64,000 nt of DNA from an uncultured Actinomycetes bacterium (GTDB lineage Bacteria; Actinomycetota; Acidimicrobiia; Acidimicrobiales; RAAP-2). How positions within the stretch are numbered: position 1 is the first letter of the stretch; each line of letters begins with the position of its first letter. The stretch is taken from contig CAIQGE010000010.1 in assembly GCA_903871335.1 (NCBI GenBank), positions 62,001-126,000 of the forward strand, written 5' to 3'. The translations under genes and the position numbers were made by a program. Below, piece by piece: positions 25,902-34,195 of the stretch. The notes beneath the pieces were generated by a model, which was not told the DNA's origin, searched no databases, and worked only from the letters and a program-made list of their open reading frames with translations.

Positions 25902-26425
25902 CGACGGGTGAGGAGCTCAGCCAATTCGCTGCTCGAACAGGCCGCGAGTCGACCGCCCGAGTATCGGTCATCGTGCGTGACGTCACGCACCACGTCAAAA
26001 GGAGCGTTGCCCAATGCATCGCTGCCTATGTCACGCTCGGCGAGAATGAGGCCCTCGTGGGTTCCCGTGAACTGGTCCACCGCGTACGAAGCCTCACCGT
26101 TGGTCCATTGCCACCTCGTCTTGGTGAGTACGTCTGCGGCCAGAGTCGACAAGATCGCGAACTCGTCCTTCGTGAGATACATGTTCGTTATTCGAACGGT
26201 TGTCGGATCAGCGACGTCGTCGCGGACCTTCTGCGTCCATTTGTAGAGGTGCTCTATGCCGTCATCCACCGAACGCAGACGCAACGTCGTCCCCGCTATG
26301 TAGCGATCGACAATGATCCGTGGCGCCGTGACACCCGCTGGTACAGCGTTGAGAAGCCACCGTTGCTCACGTTCAACGTGCGAGTAGCGACCGCGTCCGG
26401 GCCGCCGCGTCGTCTCGTCATTCAC
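25898..26425 (-). CDS. CYTH-domain (triphosphate tunnel) protein
   Basis: The 175-residue protein resembles CYTH/triphosphate-tunnel enzymes, which bind inorganic triphosphate or similar polyphosphates. It has VEREQRWLL near residue 17, YIAGTTLRLR with the two basic residues, and paired acidic strands, VDQFTGTHEGLILAERDIG. The usual ExExK signature is ExExR here (EREQR), an unusual but conservative change. GTG 26425 overlaps the VOC-like gene by 8 bp. Whether it hydrolyses triphosphate or only binds it is unknown. Confidence 0.75.
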   Translation of the reverse strand: MNDETTRRPGRGRYSHVEREQRWLLNAVPAGVTAPRIIVDRYIAGTTLRLRSVDDGIEHLYKWTQKVRDDVADPTTVRITNMYLTKDEFAILSTLAADVLTKTRWQWTNGEASYAVDQFTGTHEGLILAERDIGSDALGNAPFDVVRDVTHDDRYSGGRLAACSSSELAELLTRR

Positions 26426-26891
26426 CGTCGTAGGCGGCCTGGAGCGCCGAACACTCCAATTTCGACATACCCATCATCGCCTCAAAGACGCGGCGGGAAC
26501 GCTCCGGGTCAGGATCGCCCATCAACGTTCCGAGCAGGGTTGGAACGACCTGCCAGGACACCCCGAAACGATCCTTCAACCAACCACATCGGCCGGGTTC
26601 GCCACCCTCGGTGAGTGCGTTCCAGTAGTGATCAACCTCCTCGGCGGTGCCGCACGAAATGAAGAGTGACTGGGATTCGTTGAAGCGGAAGTCGACGCCG
26701 TCGCCACCGTCAAACAAGATGAACGTGAGGTCGCCGAGGGTGAGTCGAGCGAAGTTCGAAATGGCGCCCGCGGCGTCCGTGGCACTCCACGGCGCACCAT
26801 CCACGAGGGCGTTCGGAAAGATGGCGGTATAGAGCGCGAGAGGCTCGGCGATTCCGTGCGGGAACCACAAGAAGGGAGTAACGGACACCAC
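26418..26891 (-). CDS. VOC-superfamily (PhnB-like) protein
   Basis: The 157-residue protein has the '3-demethylubiquinone methyltransferase/PhnB-like' VOC pattern: VTPFLWFPHGIAEPLALYTAIFP, FARLTLGDLTFILFDGG, ESQSLFISCGTAEEVDHYW, GWLKDRFGVSWQVVP. The name comes from old annotation and does not imply phosphonate chemistry. It is part of a minus-strand unit with YciI upstream (5-bp gap) and the CYTH gene downstream. Confidence 0.88.
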   Translation of the reverse strand: MVSVTPFLWFPHGIAEPLALYTAIFPNALVDGAPWSATDAAGAISNFARLTLGDLTFILFDGGDGVDFRFNESQSLFISCGTAEEVDHYWNALTEGGEPGRCGWLKDRFGVSWQVVPTLLGTLMGDPDPERSRRVFEAMMGMSKLECSALQAAYDGE

Positions 26892-26896
26892 GTGTA

Positions 26897-27193
26897 CTAC
26901 TGACCTTTCAATAGGGAAACGCGAAATTCACGAAGCTCGCCACGAGCGAAACCTTCAAGTAGCACCGGGTCTTCAGCCATAATCTGCGCGGCCGCTTCTT
27001 CAGTGGGAGCTTCAAAGATCACCACGCCCGTGTTGATCGTCCCCAGGGTCGGACCCGCCAGCACCAGGACGCCGTCACGATGCAGTGCCTTCAGTCGATC
27101 GAAGTGTCGGCCCCACACCTCTTCTTCCGCGGGCGTCATCGTGGACGCAAAGTTCTCGCGGGGAGAGTGAATGAAATAGATCCAATCGGCCAC
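26897..27193 (-). CDS. YciI-like protein
   Basis: The 98-residue protein fits the YciI/YCII family: WIYFIHSPRENF, MTPAEEEVWGRHFDRL, VLVLAGPTLGT, then IFEAPTEEAAAQIMAEDP. This fold is related to muconolactone isomerases, but biological function is unknown. GTG 27193 starts the first protein-like stretch, with a CATAAT element 5 nt upstream. It leads the YciI-VOC-CYTH unit. Confidence 0.87.
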   Translation of the reverse strand: MADWIYFIHSPRENFASTMTPAEEEVWGRHFDRLKALHRDGVLVLAGPTLGTINTGVVIFEAPTEEAAAQIMAEDPVLLEGFARGELREFRVSLLKGQ

Positions 27194-27238
27194 GACGCAT
27201 TATGACAGTTCGCCCCCCGGCCGTGACAGACTAGCCGC

Positions 27239-27655
27239 ATGCGGGCCCAGTACAACTTCTGGCCGGGGGCGAGAGGCCTCGATGCGTGGGACGTGCGACG
27301 ACTCATTCGCCTGAGCTCGTCACTGCCGGTCCGCATGATTCCATTGGCGGATCTCGCGGAGATTGATGACGCGTACTGGTACAACTTTGGCGAGAAACCG
27401 ACGGTGCGTTCGGTGGCCGAACACGCGAAGCTCATCAGCGAGGTTGATCCGTCCTATCCGATCATCTTGGCCACGAGCGGACGGGTGATGGACGGCATGC
27501 ACCGAGTTGCTCGCGCCCTCCTCCACGACGAGCTCGAGATCGTCGCCGTCCAATTTGATGTCGATCCCACACCCGACTTTCGTGATTGTCGACCGGAGGA
27601 CCTACCGTACGACGACGAATATTCGATCAGCGAAGATCCCGGGCCGCCGCCGTGA
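27239..27655 (+). CDS. Conserved protein with a ParB-like DGMHR motif
   Basis: The 138-residue protein carries GRVMDGMHRVARALL near residue 80, which resembles the ParB/sulfiredoxin-type nucleotide-binding motif (DGxHR). An N-terminal ARGLDAWDVRRLIRLSSSLPVR precedes it, and an acidic C-terminal tail follows. No DNA-binding helix-turn-helix of true ParB is present. ATG 27239 follows CAGACT and 6 nt. It overlaps the convergent Gfo/Idh gene by 29 bp. I would not call it ParB. Confidence 0.65.
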   Translation: MRAQYNFWPGARGLDAWDVRRLIRLSSSLPVRMIPLADLAEIDDAYWYNFGEKPTVRSVAEHAKLISEVDPSYPIILATSGRVMDGMHRVARALLHDELEIVAVQFDVDPTPDFRDCRPEDLPYDDEYSISEDPGPPP

Positions 27656-28523
27656 GAAGTTCCTGAAGGTAGAGCCCGCGTCGAACGTCCAGAGAATGTG
27701 CGCGACCGGAGCGGACCACCGCGGCGAACTCGGACGCCACCGTACTCGCCGCGCTCACCGACAGATTGGTCGTGTCGATGGTGCCCACGCCGTCGTCGAA
27801 ATAGACCTCCGCGCCCGCACGAACTTCATCGAGCGCACATGTCGCCGTAATCGCAGCTTGACTCACCGCGCCACTCTCGTGTCGAAGCGACAAATTCACC
27901 CAGTCGCTGCGGGAACCACGTGCGCTGATATCGACCACGGGCCCGAGGGCCGCGTCGAGAAGATCGATGACGTGAGGACCGAGATCCATAAGCGCACCGT
28001 GTTCGAGGCGCCAGGGCGTCGCGAAGGGTCCGCCCAGTAAGCCCCCGGTCATGAATCGAGCCTGGGCCCCGAGTGCACGACGACCCGTGATCTCGTCGAG
28101 AAACTGCCGAACTCGTGGGGAGTAGCGCCACGTAAGAAGAAGTTGCGTCGGCACTCCTGTTTCGTCAACAACTCGAGCGAGCGATCGAGCGGACTCGAGA
28201 TCCAGTGCGAGAGGTTTCTCGAGAAGTAGTGCCTTGCCCGATCTCGCCCCGCGTTCGGCAAGCGACGCTTGGACGGGTGGAGGCACGGCGAAGCTCAATG
28301 CATCCACGTTGTCGAGCAAATCATCAAAGGACGTATACGCGCGCGCGTCGTGGGCCTCGGCCAACGTCGCCGCGGCGTCGCTGCGACGCGCCCACACACC
28401 CGCGACGACGGTGTCGGAGCAGGCAGAAAAGATAGGAGCGTGGTACAAGGTCGCCCAAGGGCCAGCTCCCACGATGCCGACACGCACCGGTGCTTCGTTG
28501 TGATCTGAAGTCGTGATCGCCAT
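27627..28523 (-). CDS. Gfo/Idh/MocA-family oxidoreductase
   Basis: The protein of about 298 residues has an N-terminal Rossmann domain (RVGIVGAGPWATLYHAP), an EKPLALD segment (LLLEKPLAL) with the conserved Lys, and a C-terminal domain with DLGPHVIDLLDAALG. These are standard for the Gfo/Idh/MocA group, which oxidises sugars or inositols. I prefer ATG 28523 (MAITTSDHNEA); a longer TTG start at 28562 is possible. It has a close divergent partner, the DUF664 gene. Confidence 0.88.
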   Translation of the reverse strand: MAITTSDHNEAPVRVGIVGAGPWATLYHAPIFSACSDTVVAGVWARRSDAAATLAEAHDARAYTSFDDLLDNVDALSFAVPPPVQASLAERGARSGKALLLEKPLALDLESARSLARVVDETGVPTQLLLTWRYSPRVRQFLDEITGRRALGAQARFMTGGLLGGPFATPWRLEHGALMDLGPHVIDLLDAALGPVVDISARGSRSDWVNLSLRHESGAVSQAAITATCALDEVRAGAEVYFDDGVGTIDTTNLSVSAASTVASEFAAVVRSGRAHSLDVRRGLYLQELLTAAARDLR

Positions 28524-28579
28524 GTGGGTCAGTTTGTCACCGGTCATCACTTCGTCCGACAACTCATGGTGGGAGTTCC

Positions 28580-28585
28580 TACAGT
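28580..28585 (+). promoter_or_regulatory. Leaderless -10 element TACAGT before the DUF664 gene
   Basis: TACAGT lies exactly 6 nt before GTG 28592 with no Shine-Dalgarno sequence. Confidence 0.5.
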
Positions 28586-28591
28586 GGTGAG

Positions 28592-29056
28592 GTGCCCGAC
28601 CACAAGCCGCCTCGCGACATCCTCGACGAAAGAGGAACGCTCCTCCTGCTGCTCAACTACCACCGCTCTTCTCTCGCCGCCAAACTCGATGGATTGAGCG
28701 AGGATCAGATCAACTGGAGCCCCGTCGCTTCGGGAACATCACTGCGATGGCTGGTGGAACACCTCACGCGCACCGAGCGCCTCTGGATTCTTCAGCGGTA
28801 CCGCGGACAACCCGGCATCGTTCACCGCGATACTCCCGATGTCAGCGATCTGCTCGCGGCGTATCGCGAGGTCGCCCACGACGTCGACGAAGTGGTGCTC
28901 CACGCCGCCAACTTGGACGGTCTCACCGTCACCGACGCCGGCGGCTCTCCGGTCACCTTGAGATGGATCGTTATGCACCTGCTCGAAGAGACGGCCCGAC
29001 ACGCGGGACACGCCGACCTCATCCGAGAGCTGATCGATGGTTCAACCGGTCGTTAA
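28592..29056 (+). CDS. DinB/DUF664-family protein
   Basis: The 154-residue protein is a DUF664-type DinB fold: LLLLNYHRSSLAAKLDGLSEDQINW, SLRWLVEHLTRTERLW and a C-terminal LRWIVMHLLEETARHAGHADLIRELIDG, whose His and Glu residues form the usual metal triad. Such proteins are putative thiol-dependent transferases. GTG 28592 starts the family N-terminus. It overlaps the convergent methyltransferase gene by 4 bp. Confidence 0.88.
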   Translation: MPDHKPPRDILDERGTLLLLLNYHRSSLAAKLDGLSEDQINWSPVASGTSLRWLVEHLTRTERLWILQRYRGQPGIVHRDTPDVSDLLAAYREVAHDVDEVVLHAANLDGLTVTDAGGSPVTLRWIVMHLLEETARHAGHADLIRELIDGSTGR

Positions 29057-29880
29057 CCCACCGACGTCAGACGTTCTCCCGGGCGCGCCAAGATTTCCCC
29101 GTTGACCACGATAAACACTGCATCGGGTGAGGTGGCCCACCGACGAAATGCGTCAGCGTAACGGCGAAGATCATTCGTCGTCGCGATTCCCTCATCAACT
29201 GCCTGACGGGCGAAGTCACTCTCCAACACGCGGTCCGCCCACAGTTCACCCCACCACAGCCGATCCTCATCGGAACTAAAGGTCCAATTCGACGAGGACA
29301 CCTCCACGTTGGTCAAGCCCGCTGCCAATGCCCAGCCTTTCAATCGGCGTCCGGCATCCGCGTTCGCGCTATTGCTGCGGGTGACGAGGAGGTATGTCGT
29401 CAACCATTCGTCGAGAACGCCGTCGTCCGGTGACCACGCAAAGGCTCGAAAGTCCGCTTCGCGCACAGCGATCAGACCATCGTCACGGACCACTCGAGCC
29501 ATTTCTCGAAGTGCGCTGACCGGGTCGCTGAGATGTTGCAGGACCTGGTGAGCGAACACCACGTCAAAGGTGTGGTCGGGGAATCGAAGTGAGTACACGT
29601 CGCCCACTTCGAAGGACACATTGGGATGTTCATGCGGCGCGTACATCCCGCGAGCGCGATCAATGATCATCGCGGCGGTGTCGATGCCGATGACGGGGCC
29701 AGCGCCCACGAACCGTGCGAGGTCAGCAGTAATGGTTCCAGGACCGCACCCCACGTCCAGCAGCGCTTGGCCACCGCGAAGATGGGGTAAGAGAAATGAC
29801 GCCGAGTTTTCGGCAGTTCTCCACAGATGACTTCGAAGCACTGATTCGTGATGTCCGTGGGTATAGCGGTCGTTGCTCAT
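29053..29880 (-). CDS. Class I SAM-dependent methyltransferase
   Basis: The 275-residue protein has the SAM-binding loop DVGCGPGTITADLARFV near residue 42, the acidic residue of VIGIDTA, and motif II-III segments VVFAHQVLQHLSDPV and LREMARVVRDDG. ATG 29880 is preceded by TAATCT and 6 nt (leaderless pattern). The C-terminal half contains a long helical region that might bind a small substrate. Substrate unknown. Confidence 0.92.
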   Translation of the reverse strand: MSNDRYTHGHHESVLRSHLWRTAENSASFLLPHLRGGQALLDVGCGPGTITADLARFVGAGPVIGIDTAAMIIDRARGMYAPHEHPNVSFEVGDVYSLRFPDHTFDVVFAHQVLQHLSDPVSALREMARVVRDDGLIAVREADFRAFAWSPDDGVLDEWLTTYLLVTRSNSANADAGRRLKGWALAAGLTNVEVSSSNWTFSSDEDRLWWGELWADRVLESDFARQAVDEGIATTNDLRRYADAFRRWATSPDAVFIVVNGEILARPGERLTSVG

Positions 29881-30017
29881 TTCTCAAGATTACGAAGCCG
29901 TCATCGTCAGCCGATCTTCGACGTCCTGCACAGAAGCAGATAGGTGGTCGCTAGCGGTTGGCGTGTCGAGAAATCAAGCTGACGACCAACAATGAGTTCG
30001 ATGTTCGCCTATCCCCG

Positions 30018-30593
30018 TTACTGCATGACGTCATAGATCATCTTGGTCACTCCGTTGGAATAACTCTCCGATTCCCGAAGTGCGAGTTGTCTCTTGTCAC
30101 GATCACTGCGACTGAAGATGCTCTTTCCCGCACCCAGCAAGACCGGGAAGACCAGCAAGTTGTACCGGTCAATGAGATCGTCGTCAGCGAGTTGGCGTGC
30201 CAATTCTGCGCTGCCGTGGATGAAAATTCCGCCACCGTCACTCTTTTTCAGCGCGGCCACATCGGCACTCGAGCGAAGAATTTCCGTGTCGCCCCAACCG
30301 TCGAACAGATCGTCGTCGGCGATGGTCGTGGACACGACGTACTTCGGCAAGTCCTGATACGCCGCATGGTCCTCCGAATCACGCCACACGGGTGCGAAGG
30401 CTTCATAACTGCGACGTCCGAACATGAGCGCTGTCGTCTCGGCGAGTTCCTCGCCCTTGATCGCGAACGCTTCGGGGAGAAACGGAGTGCTCATAACCCA
30501 GCCACCACTTCGGTGGCTTTCCGCCACTCCACCAGGAGAATCAACAATCCCATCAAGCGACATAAATCCCGTGTAGACCAGTTCGCGCGTCAT
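30018..30593 (-). CDS. Dihydrofolate reductase/RibD C-terminal-domain protein
   Basis: The 191-residue protein is a reductase of the RibD-C/DHFR-like family: MSLDGIVDSPGG near residue 10, ALMFGRRSYEAFAPVW, KYVVSTTIADDD and GGGIFIHGSAELARQL. Such proteins are NADPH-binding, with varied substrates. ATG 30593 follows TAGGCT and 6 nt. No fused deaminase domain is present, so it is not a complete RibD. Confidence 0.9.
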   Translation of the reverse strand: MTRELVYTGFMSLDGIVDSPGGVAESHRSGGWVMSTPFLPEAFAIKGEELAETTALMFGRRSYEAFAPVWRDSEDHAAYQDLPKYVVSTTIADDDLFDGWGDTEILRSSADVAALKKSDGGGIFIHGSAELARQLADDDLIDRYNLLVFPVLLGAGKSIFSRSDRDKRQLALRESESYSNGVTKMIYDVMQ

Positions 30594-30876
30594 GGCGTGA
30601 GCCTAGAAGGGCCACATCCTTCGCGAAGGAGGAAGCACGCGATCTATATATTCGCGACCCCTTACATGACCCTCCACGTTGGCCTCACATCGGGTGACTC
30701 CCAAGATTTATTGCGTACGGAAACACTTTTGAAGCAGTGTCTCACCGCGACAACGTTCTTATGTCCGGGTGCCCACGACTCAAGATCACTGTGGTCGTGT
30801 CCGAAATCCCTCAACCGACCGATGACCTCACGGAGCCGAGACGGCGTGGGGTCTCGTGCGATTGACGAGTGCTCTT
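30594..30876. other. Non-coding gap
   Basis: The gap holds the promoter of the reductase gene (its -10 lies at 30600-30605). I see no gene. Frames crossing it, including a 403-residue plus-strand one, lack any family pattern and run through both neighbouring genes. Confidence 0.5.
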
Positions 30877-31113
30877 CTACTGACAGTCGTGGCGAGCCGG
30901 CGTACGCTCGGTCGCCGCCGGGAACGCCGCCAGCAACGAAGCATCTCTCGGGGGTCGCTGAACCAGTGAACCTCCGCAGTTGGGGCATGTGTGGGACAGA
31001 TGTTCCGCGCACGAGGCACACCAGGTGCATTCAAAGGAACAGATACGGGCGTCATTTCCCGAGGGATTTACGTCGCGGTCGCAACACTCACAATTTGGTT
31101 TCATCGTCAGCAT
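30877..31113 (-). CDS. DUF1272 zinc-binding protein
   Basis: The 78-residue protein has the DUF1272 Cys pattern: MKPNCECCDRDV near residue 4, ICSFECTWCASCAE and CPNCGGSLV, eight or more Cys residues that would bind zinc. ATG 31113 has GGGGGA upstream. Family function is unknown. A Pro/Arg-rich tail follows the zinc part. Confidence 0.88.
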   Translation of the reverse strand: MLTMKPNCECCDRDVNPSGNDARICSFECTWCASCAEHLSHTCPNCGGSLVQRPPRDASLLAAFPAATERTPARHDCQ

Positions 31114-31359
31114 GTATATCCCCCAGCACTTTCAACGTCGCGCAACAGCCCGTTCGCCACCGCGACTAGTTATTTTGGCGAGTCTTACAGTGACGCTCCC
31201 TCCATCTTTTCACGTCGTTCGACGAGGACGTAGAAGATACTCACTGCTCAAAGTTGGTCCACGTACACGTCCACATAGTGACGAAACAAGACGAGGTAGG
31301 AAAGAGGCGTGGAGCCTCGATATGAGGTTCGACGTCAGATGTCGAAATTGTTGGACAAC
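31114..31359. other. Non-coding gap between DUF1272 and a methyltransferase
   Basis: I see no supported gene, RNA or repeat in this AT-richer stretch. Confidence 0.45.
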
Positions 31360-32124
31360 CTACGGCAGAGCAGTGATCAACCGGAGAGCCCCGTGGTATT
31401 CGTGTTGGCGTCGTAGGTGGCCATGCCTCGCATCCCACGAACCATCGTCAAGTCCTGTTTGAAGTGCGCGTACCGCTGCTATTTCATCTTCATTGCTAAG
31501 AAATCCCCAGGCGGACTGTGACCGGCGAACCCGCTCATCGAGAAACGCTTCGGGGCGTCCGAAATATGACTCAGCAAAACCATCTTCGCAGTCGAACGGA
31601 ATCGGCAAGTTCTTCACGTGCGACGTTCCTCCGAGCAACTCCGTGACCTTCGCGAGTGCGGGCATACGTCCCGCTTCGTATGTCATGAGAGCCGGGCTGA
31701 ACTCACCAAGCCAGAATTTTTCGAGTTCCTCGGGATCAAAAGTCATGATCACCACGTTGCCTCGAGTTACGCGACGCAGCTCAGCGAGTCCTGTGGCGAG
31801 ATCGCGCCATTGGTGAATCGTGACGGTAGCGAGCGCGGCATCGAAGACTTTGTCAGCGAATGGCAGCTCCTCGGCTACCGCGTCAATCGCCGGTGTCAGG
31901 TGTGACGGGCGTTGCGCGCGCATGGACGCCGAGGGCTCGATGGGTGTGACGTCCATGTCGGTTGGTTCGTAGGAACCCGCACCGGCGCCGACATTGATCA
32001 GTGACCTCGCGTCACCGAGTGCTCGGCGGATCTCGTCTGCAAATCGAGGTTCGGGGCGTCGGATGCTGGAATAGCCCTGACCACCTATCTCGTAGTCAAA
32101 GTCGCCTGCGGGTTCCTTGCGCAC
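31360..32124 (-). CDS. SAM-dependent methyltransferase
   Basis: The protein of about 254 residues has a degenerate SAM motif: SLINVGAGAGSYEP (motif I), VTPIEPSASM (acidic residue replaced by Glu), and TVTIHQWRDLATGLAELRRVTRG. YSSIRRPEPRF near the start marks this family. GTG 32124 lies four bases beyond the stop of the upstream HicB-like gene; a longer start at ATG 32184 would overlap that gene. Substrate unknown. Confidence 0.82.
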   Translation of the reverse strand: MRKEPAGDFDYEIGGQGYSSIRRPEPRFADEIRRALGDARSLINVGAGAGSYEPTDMDVTPIEPSASMRAQRPSHLTPAIDAVAEELPFADKVFDAALATVTIHQWRDLATGLAELRRVTRGNVVIMTFDPEELEKFWLGEFSPALMTYEAGRMPALAKVTELLGGTSHVKNLPIPFDCEDGFAESYFGRPEAFLDERVRRSQSAWGFLSNEDEIAAVRALQTGLDDGSWDARHGHLRRQHEYHGALRLITALP

Positions 32125-32128
32125 GCTT

Positions 32129-32326
32129 CTAACCACCAACTTTGATTTTCTCAGCTCGTGCGTGCGATGCCGGAATCGGATCACCCGAGTCGCGCAACAT
32201 CTCTAGGTAAAGGGTCAACGCGTCCTCCATCAATGTGCACGCTCCTTCCCAAGTGTCAGCCCCTGCGAGCACCCAAGCGAAGACTCCAATAGTTGCCCTC
32301 GAGATGTCATTGAGAGGGGCCGCCAT
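32129..32326 (-). CDS. HicB-like antitoxin fragment (orphan)
   Basis: The 65-residue protein resembles the HicB RNase-H-like half: VLAGADTWEGACTLMEDALTLYLEMLRDSGDPIPAS has the HicB pattern of a Trp/Asp-Glu-Ala helix followed by YLE-x-L and GxPIP. The usual N-terminal strand with YxA is shortened or lost. No HicA gene lies next to it, so it is probably an orphan or decayed antitoxin. It is too short for most gene callers. Confidence 0.55.
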   Translation of the reverse strand: MAAPLNDISRATIGVFAWVLAGADTWEGACTLMEDALTLYLEMLRDSGDPIPASHARAEKIKVGG

Positions 32327-32352
32327 TTCGATTTTGCGGCGGGGCCGCGACG

Positions 32353-32790
32353 TCAGCCTTCCAACGAGAATCGATAGACATTCGTCTCACGTAATTCAAA
32401 TCCGGCGCGAACGTAGAGTCGATTCGCCGCTTCGCGCGTTGGTCGAGACGTCAGGTCCACGCTTTTCGCCCCACGCTCTTGTGCCCTCGTGATCGCAAAG
32501 TTAGTGAGAAGCTCCCCCACGCCTTGACCTCGAACACTCTCGTCGACGATCACGTCTTCAATCCACGCGCGCACGCCCGTCGGGATAGGAAAGAGAACCA
32601 ACGTGAGAGTGCCAACGATACGATCGCCCTCGACAGCTACTAACAAAGTGGTGGCGTCGGCATCCAGAATTGCTCGTAGTTCCGCTTCAGTCACGGGCGA
32701 CGCCGTCGATGACAATTGCGGCACTAGGTGATGCAACGCCGCGAGCAGTTCGGGCGAGAACTCGGTGGCAATGTGGACCGAGACGCTCAC
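32353..32790 (-). CDS. GNAT acetyltransferase
   Basis: The product of about 145 residues has one GNAT domain: IEDVIVDESVRGQGVGELLTNFA (acetyl-CoA loop RGQGVG), VDLTSRPTREAANRLYVRAGFEL, and a C-terminal strand YRFSLEG. GTG 32790 gives a GTGA overlap with the NUDIX stop, so translation is likely coupled. Substrate unknown. Confidence 0.88.
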   Translation of the reverse strand: MSVSVHIATEFSPELLAALHHLVPQLSSTASPVTEAELRAILDADATTLLVAVEGDRIVGTLTLVLFPIPTGVRAWIEDVIVDESVRGQGVGELLTNFAITRAQERGAKSVDLTSRPTREAANRLYVRAGFELRETNVYRFSLEG

Positions 32791-33476
32791 TGTGCGTTCT
32801 TCCACACTGGTCGTCGCAGCGCGTCATAGAAGACGTCGCGCACTTCACCGTCAATCGCCGCGAAAATCGGCTCCGCCCAGCGCTCGGCTCCGAGAATCGG
32901 GGAGGGCAAGTTGTCGCGCGTAAACCAACCTGCGTCAGAACACTCGAGTGGGTGAAGATTGAGTTCACCACCGACCTGGCGACAGAAGAACAACAGGGAG
33001 TAGAGAGGAATGCGAGAGACGCCTAACCGGAGTCCGTCAAGGACGCCTATCAACCGAATCGGCTCGACCTCAATTCCTGTTTCTTCCTCGACTTCTTTGA
33101 CGACGACCTCAGGGGCGGAATATCCAATGTCGCACCATCCGGTGGGGTAGAGCCACACGCCGGAATCAGCTCGTTGAATGAGAAGCAATTCGCCTCGCTC
33201 GTTGGTCACCGCGGCTCCCACGGCCACCTTAGGAGTGGCGTAACCGGGAACGCCCGAGCCAATCTGTTTCATCCATTCTTCGACGTGTCCAGTTGCGTCG
33301 GGCACGTCGGCAATACCGTCATCGGCGGCAGCCTTGATATCGCCGGCGATATGGAGAATTTCTTCGAACCGCTCGCGTTCGTACTGACTTTGCGTGAACC
33401 CGAGCCCGGTACGCGCGACGCCGGCGAGGGACTCCGCCCAGCGGCGAAGGGTTTTTTCGTTGACGGGTTCGCTCAC
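32787..33476 (-). CDS. NUDIX hydrolase
   Basis: The 229-residue protein has an N-terminal helical region and a C-terminal Nudix fold (PKVAVGAAVTNERGELLLIQRADSG). The Nudix box is EVVVKEVEEETGIEV, but the early Glu of G-x5-E is Tyr (DIGYSAPEV), a feature I cannot place with certainty as a subfamily mark or a loss. GTG 33476 is the first codon of protein-like sequence, preceded by TAGCGT and 7 nt. It lies just downstream of hemQ. Confidence 0.85.
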   Translation of the reverse strand: MSEPVNEKTLRRWAESLAGVARTGLGFTQSQYERERFEEILHIAGDIKAAADDGIADVPDATGHVEEWMKQIGSGVPGYATPKVAVGAAVTNERGELLLIQRADSGVWLYPTGWCDIGYSAPEVVVKEVEEETGIEVEPIRLIGVLDGLRLGVSRIPLYSLLFFCRQVGGELNLHPLECSDAGWFTRDNLPSPILGAERWAEPIFAAIDGEVRDVFYDALRRPVWKNAQ

Positions 33477-33498
33477 GAGTTCGACGCTACCAAGTGGG

Positions 33499-34185
33499 TT
33501 AAATGACCGTGCTGTCCAGGACTTCGTCGACGGAACCGACGAGGCCGGTATAGAACGCTCCGAACTCGCCGTAGAGAGTGGAGGCTTCGTCGAAGCGCAT
33601 GGTGTAGACGCACTCCTTGATGTCGTCGACGTGCGCACCGAACAACGTCACACCCCACTCCCAGTCGTCCAAGCCCGTCGACCCCGTCACCACTTGCAAA
33701 ATGCGACCTTTGAATTCCCGACCCGACGCACCGTGTTGGCGCATGAGAGCCTCGCGCTCCTCGTAGGGAAGCGAGTACCAATTGTTCTGTTCCCCGCGAC
33801 GCTTGGACATCGGGTAGAAGCAAAAGGCGCGCAATCCCTCGGGTGGCAACACGGGGAAGAGGCGGTCGTTGAGCATTTTTTCCGGCATGCCCATGGCGTA
33901 TTCGGAGACTTCCGTGACCGAGACGTAGCTCTCGACCACCTCCAGACCCGCGGCCTGGATCCGAGTTTGGAATTTGCGAAGGTCCCACAAGTTGTCGCCC
34001 AGCACCATAAAACAAAGGTCAGCCTTAGCCCCGATGATGGCGGCGGTGACGACCTGAAGACCGGCGTCGATCGATTCCTGGACCGCCGTCGCCACGGCCG
34101 CACGGTCGACGTCCGCGAAGGGTCGACAGAACAGGTGGACAACATTGACGCCCCGAGCGGGGCCGAGCGGTGCGGGTGTAGTCAT
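33499..34185 (-). CDS. hemQ: Coproheme decarboxylase (HemQ/ChdC)
   Basis: The 228-residue protein belongs to the chlorite dismutase-like family and completes heme synthesis by the coproporphyrin route. It has FYPMSKRRGEQNNWYSLPY and FKGRILQVVTGSTGLDDWEWGVTLF, with the catalytic Tyr in NWYSLPY and a Trp in the heme pocket. ATG 34185 removes 42 residues of Arg/Ser-rich sequence found in the longer frame. A TAGTCT element lies 7 nt before it. It lies between a NUDIX gene and ctaG, in a haem/copper neighbourhood. Confidence 0.95.
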   Translation of the reverse strand: MTTPAPLGPARGVNVVHLFCRPFADVDRAAVATAVQESIDAGLQVVTAAIIGAKADLCFMVLGDNLWDLRKFQTRIQAAGLEVVESYVSVTEVSEYAMGMPEKMLNDRLFPVLPPEGLRAFCFYPMSKRRGEQNNWYSLPYEEREALMRQHGASGREFKGRILQVVTGSTGLDDWEWGVTLFGAHVDDIKECVYTMRFDEASTLYGEFGAFYTGLVGSVDEVLDSTVI

Positions 34186-34195
34186 AACCGCCAGA

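Noticed and set aside
26418-26891. Phosphonate role for the PhnB-like VOC gene together with the PhnY/PhnZ-like pair
   Set aside because: The PhnB name is historical and this gene is 15 kb away in another unit; no functional link is supported.
29958-31169. 403-residue plus-strand frame
   Set aside because: It runs antisense through the RibD-like gene, through a gap and DUF1272, with no family pattern in any part.
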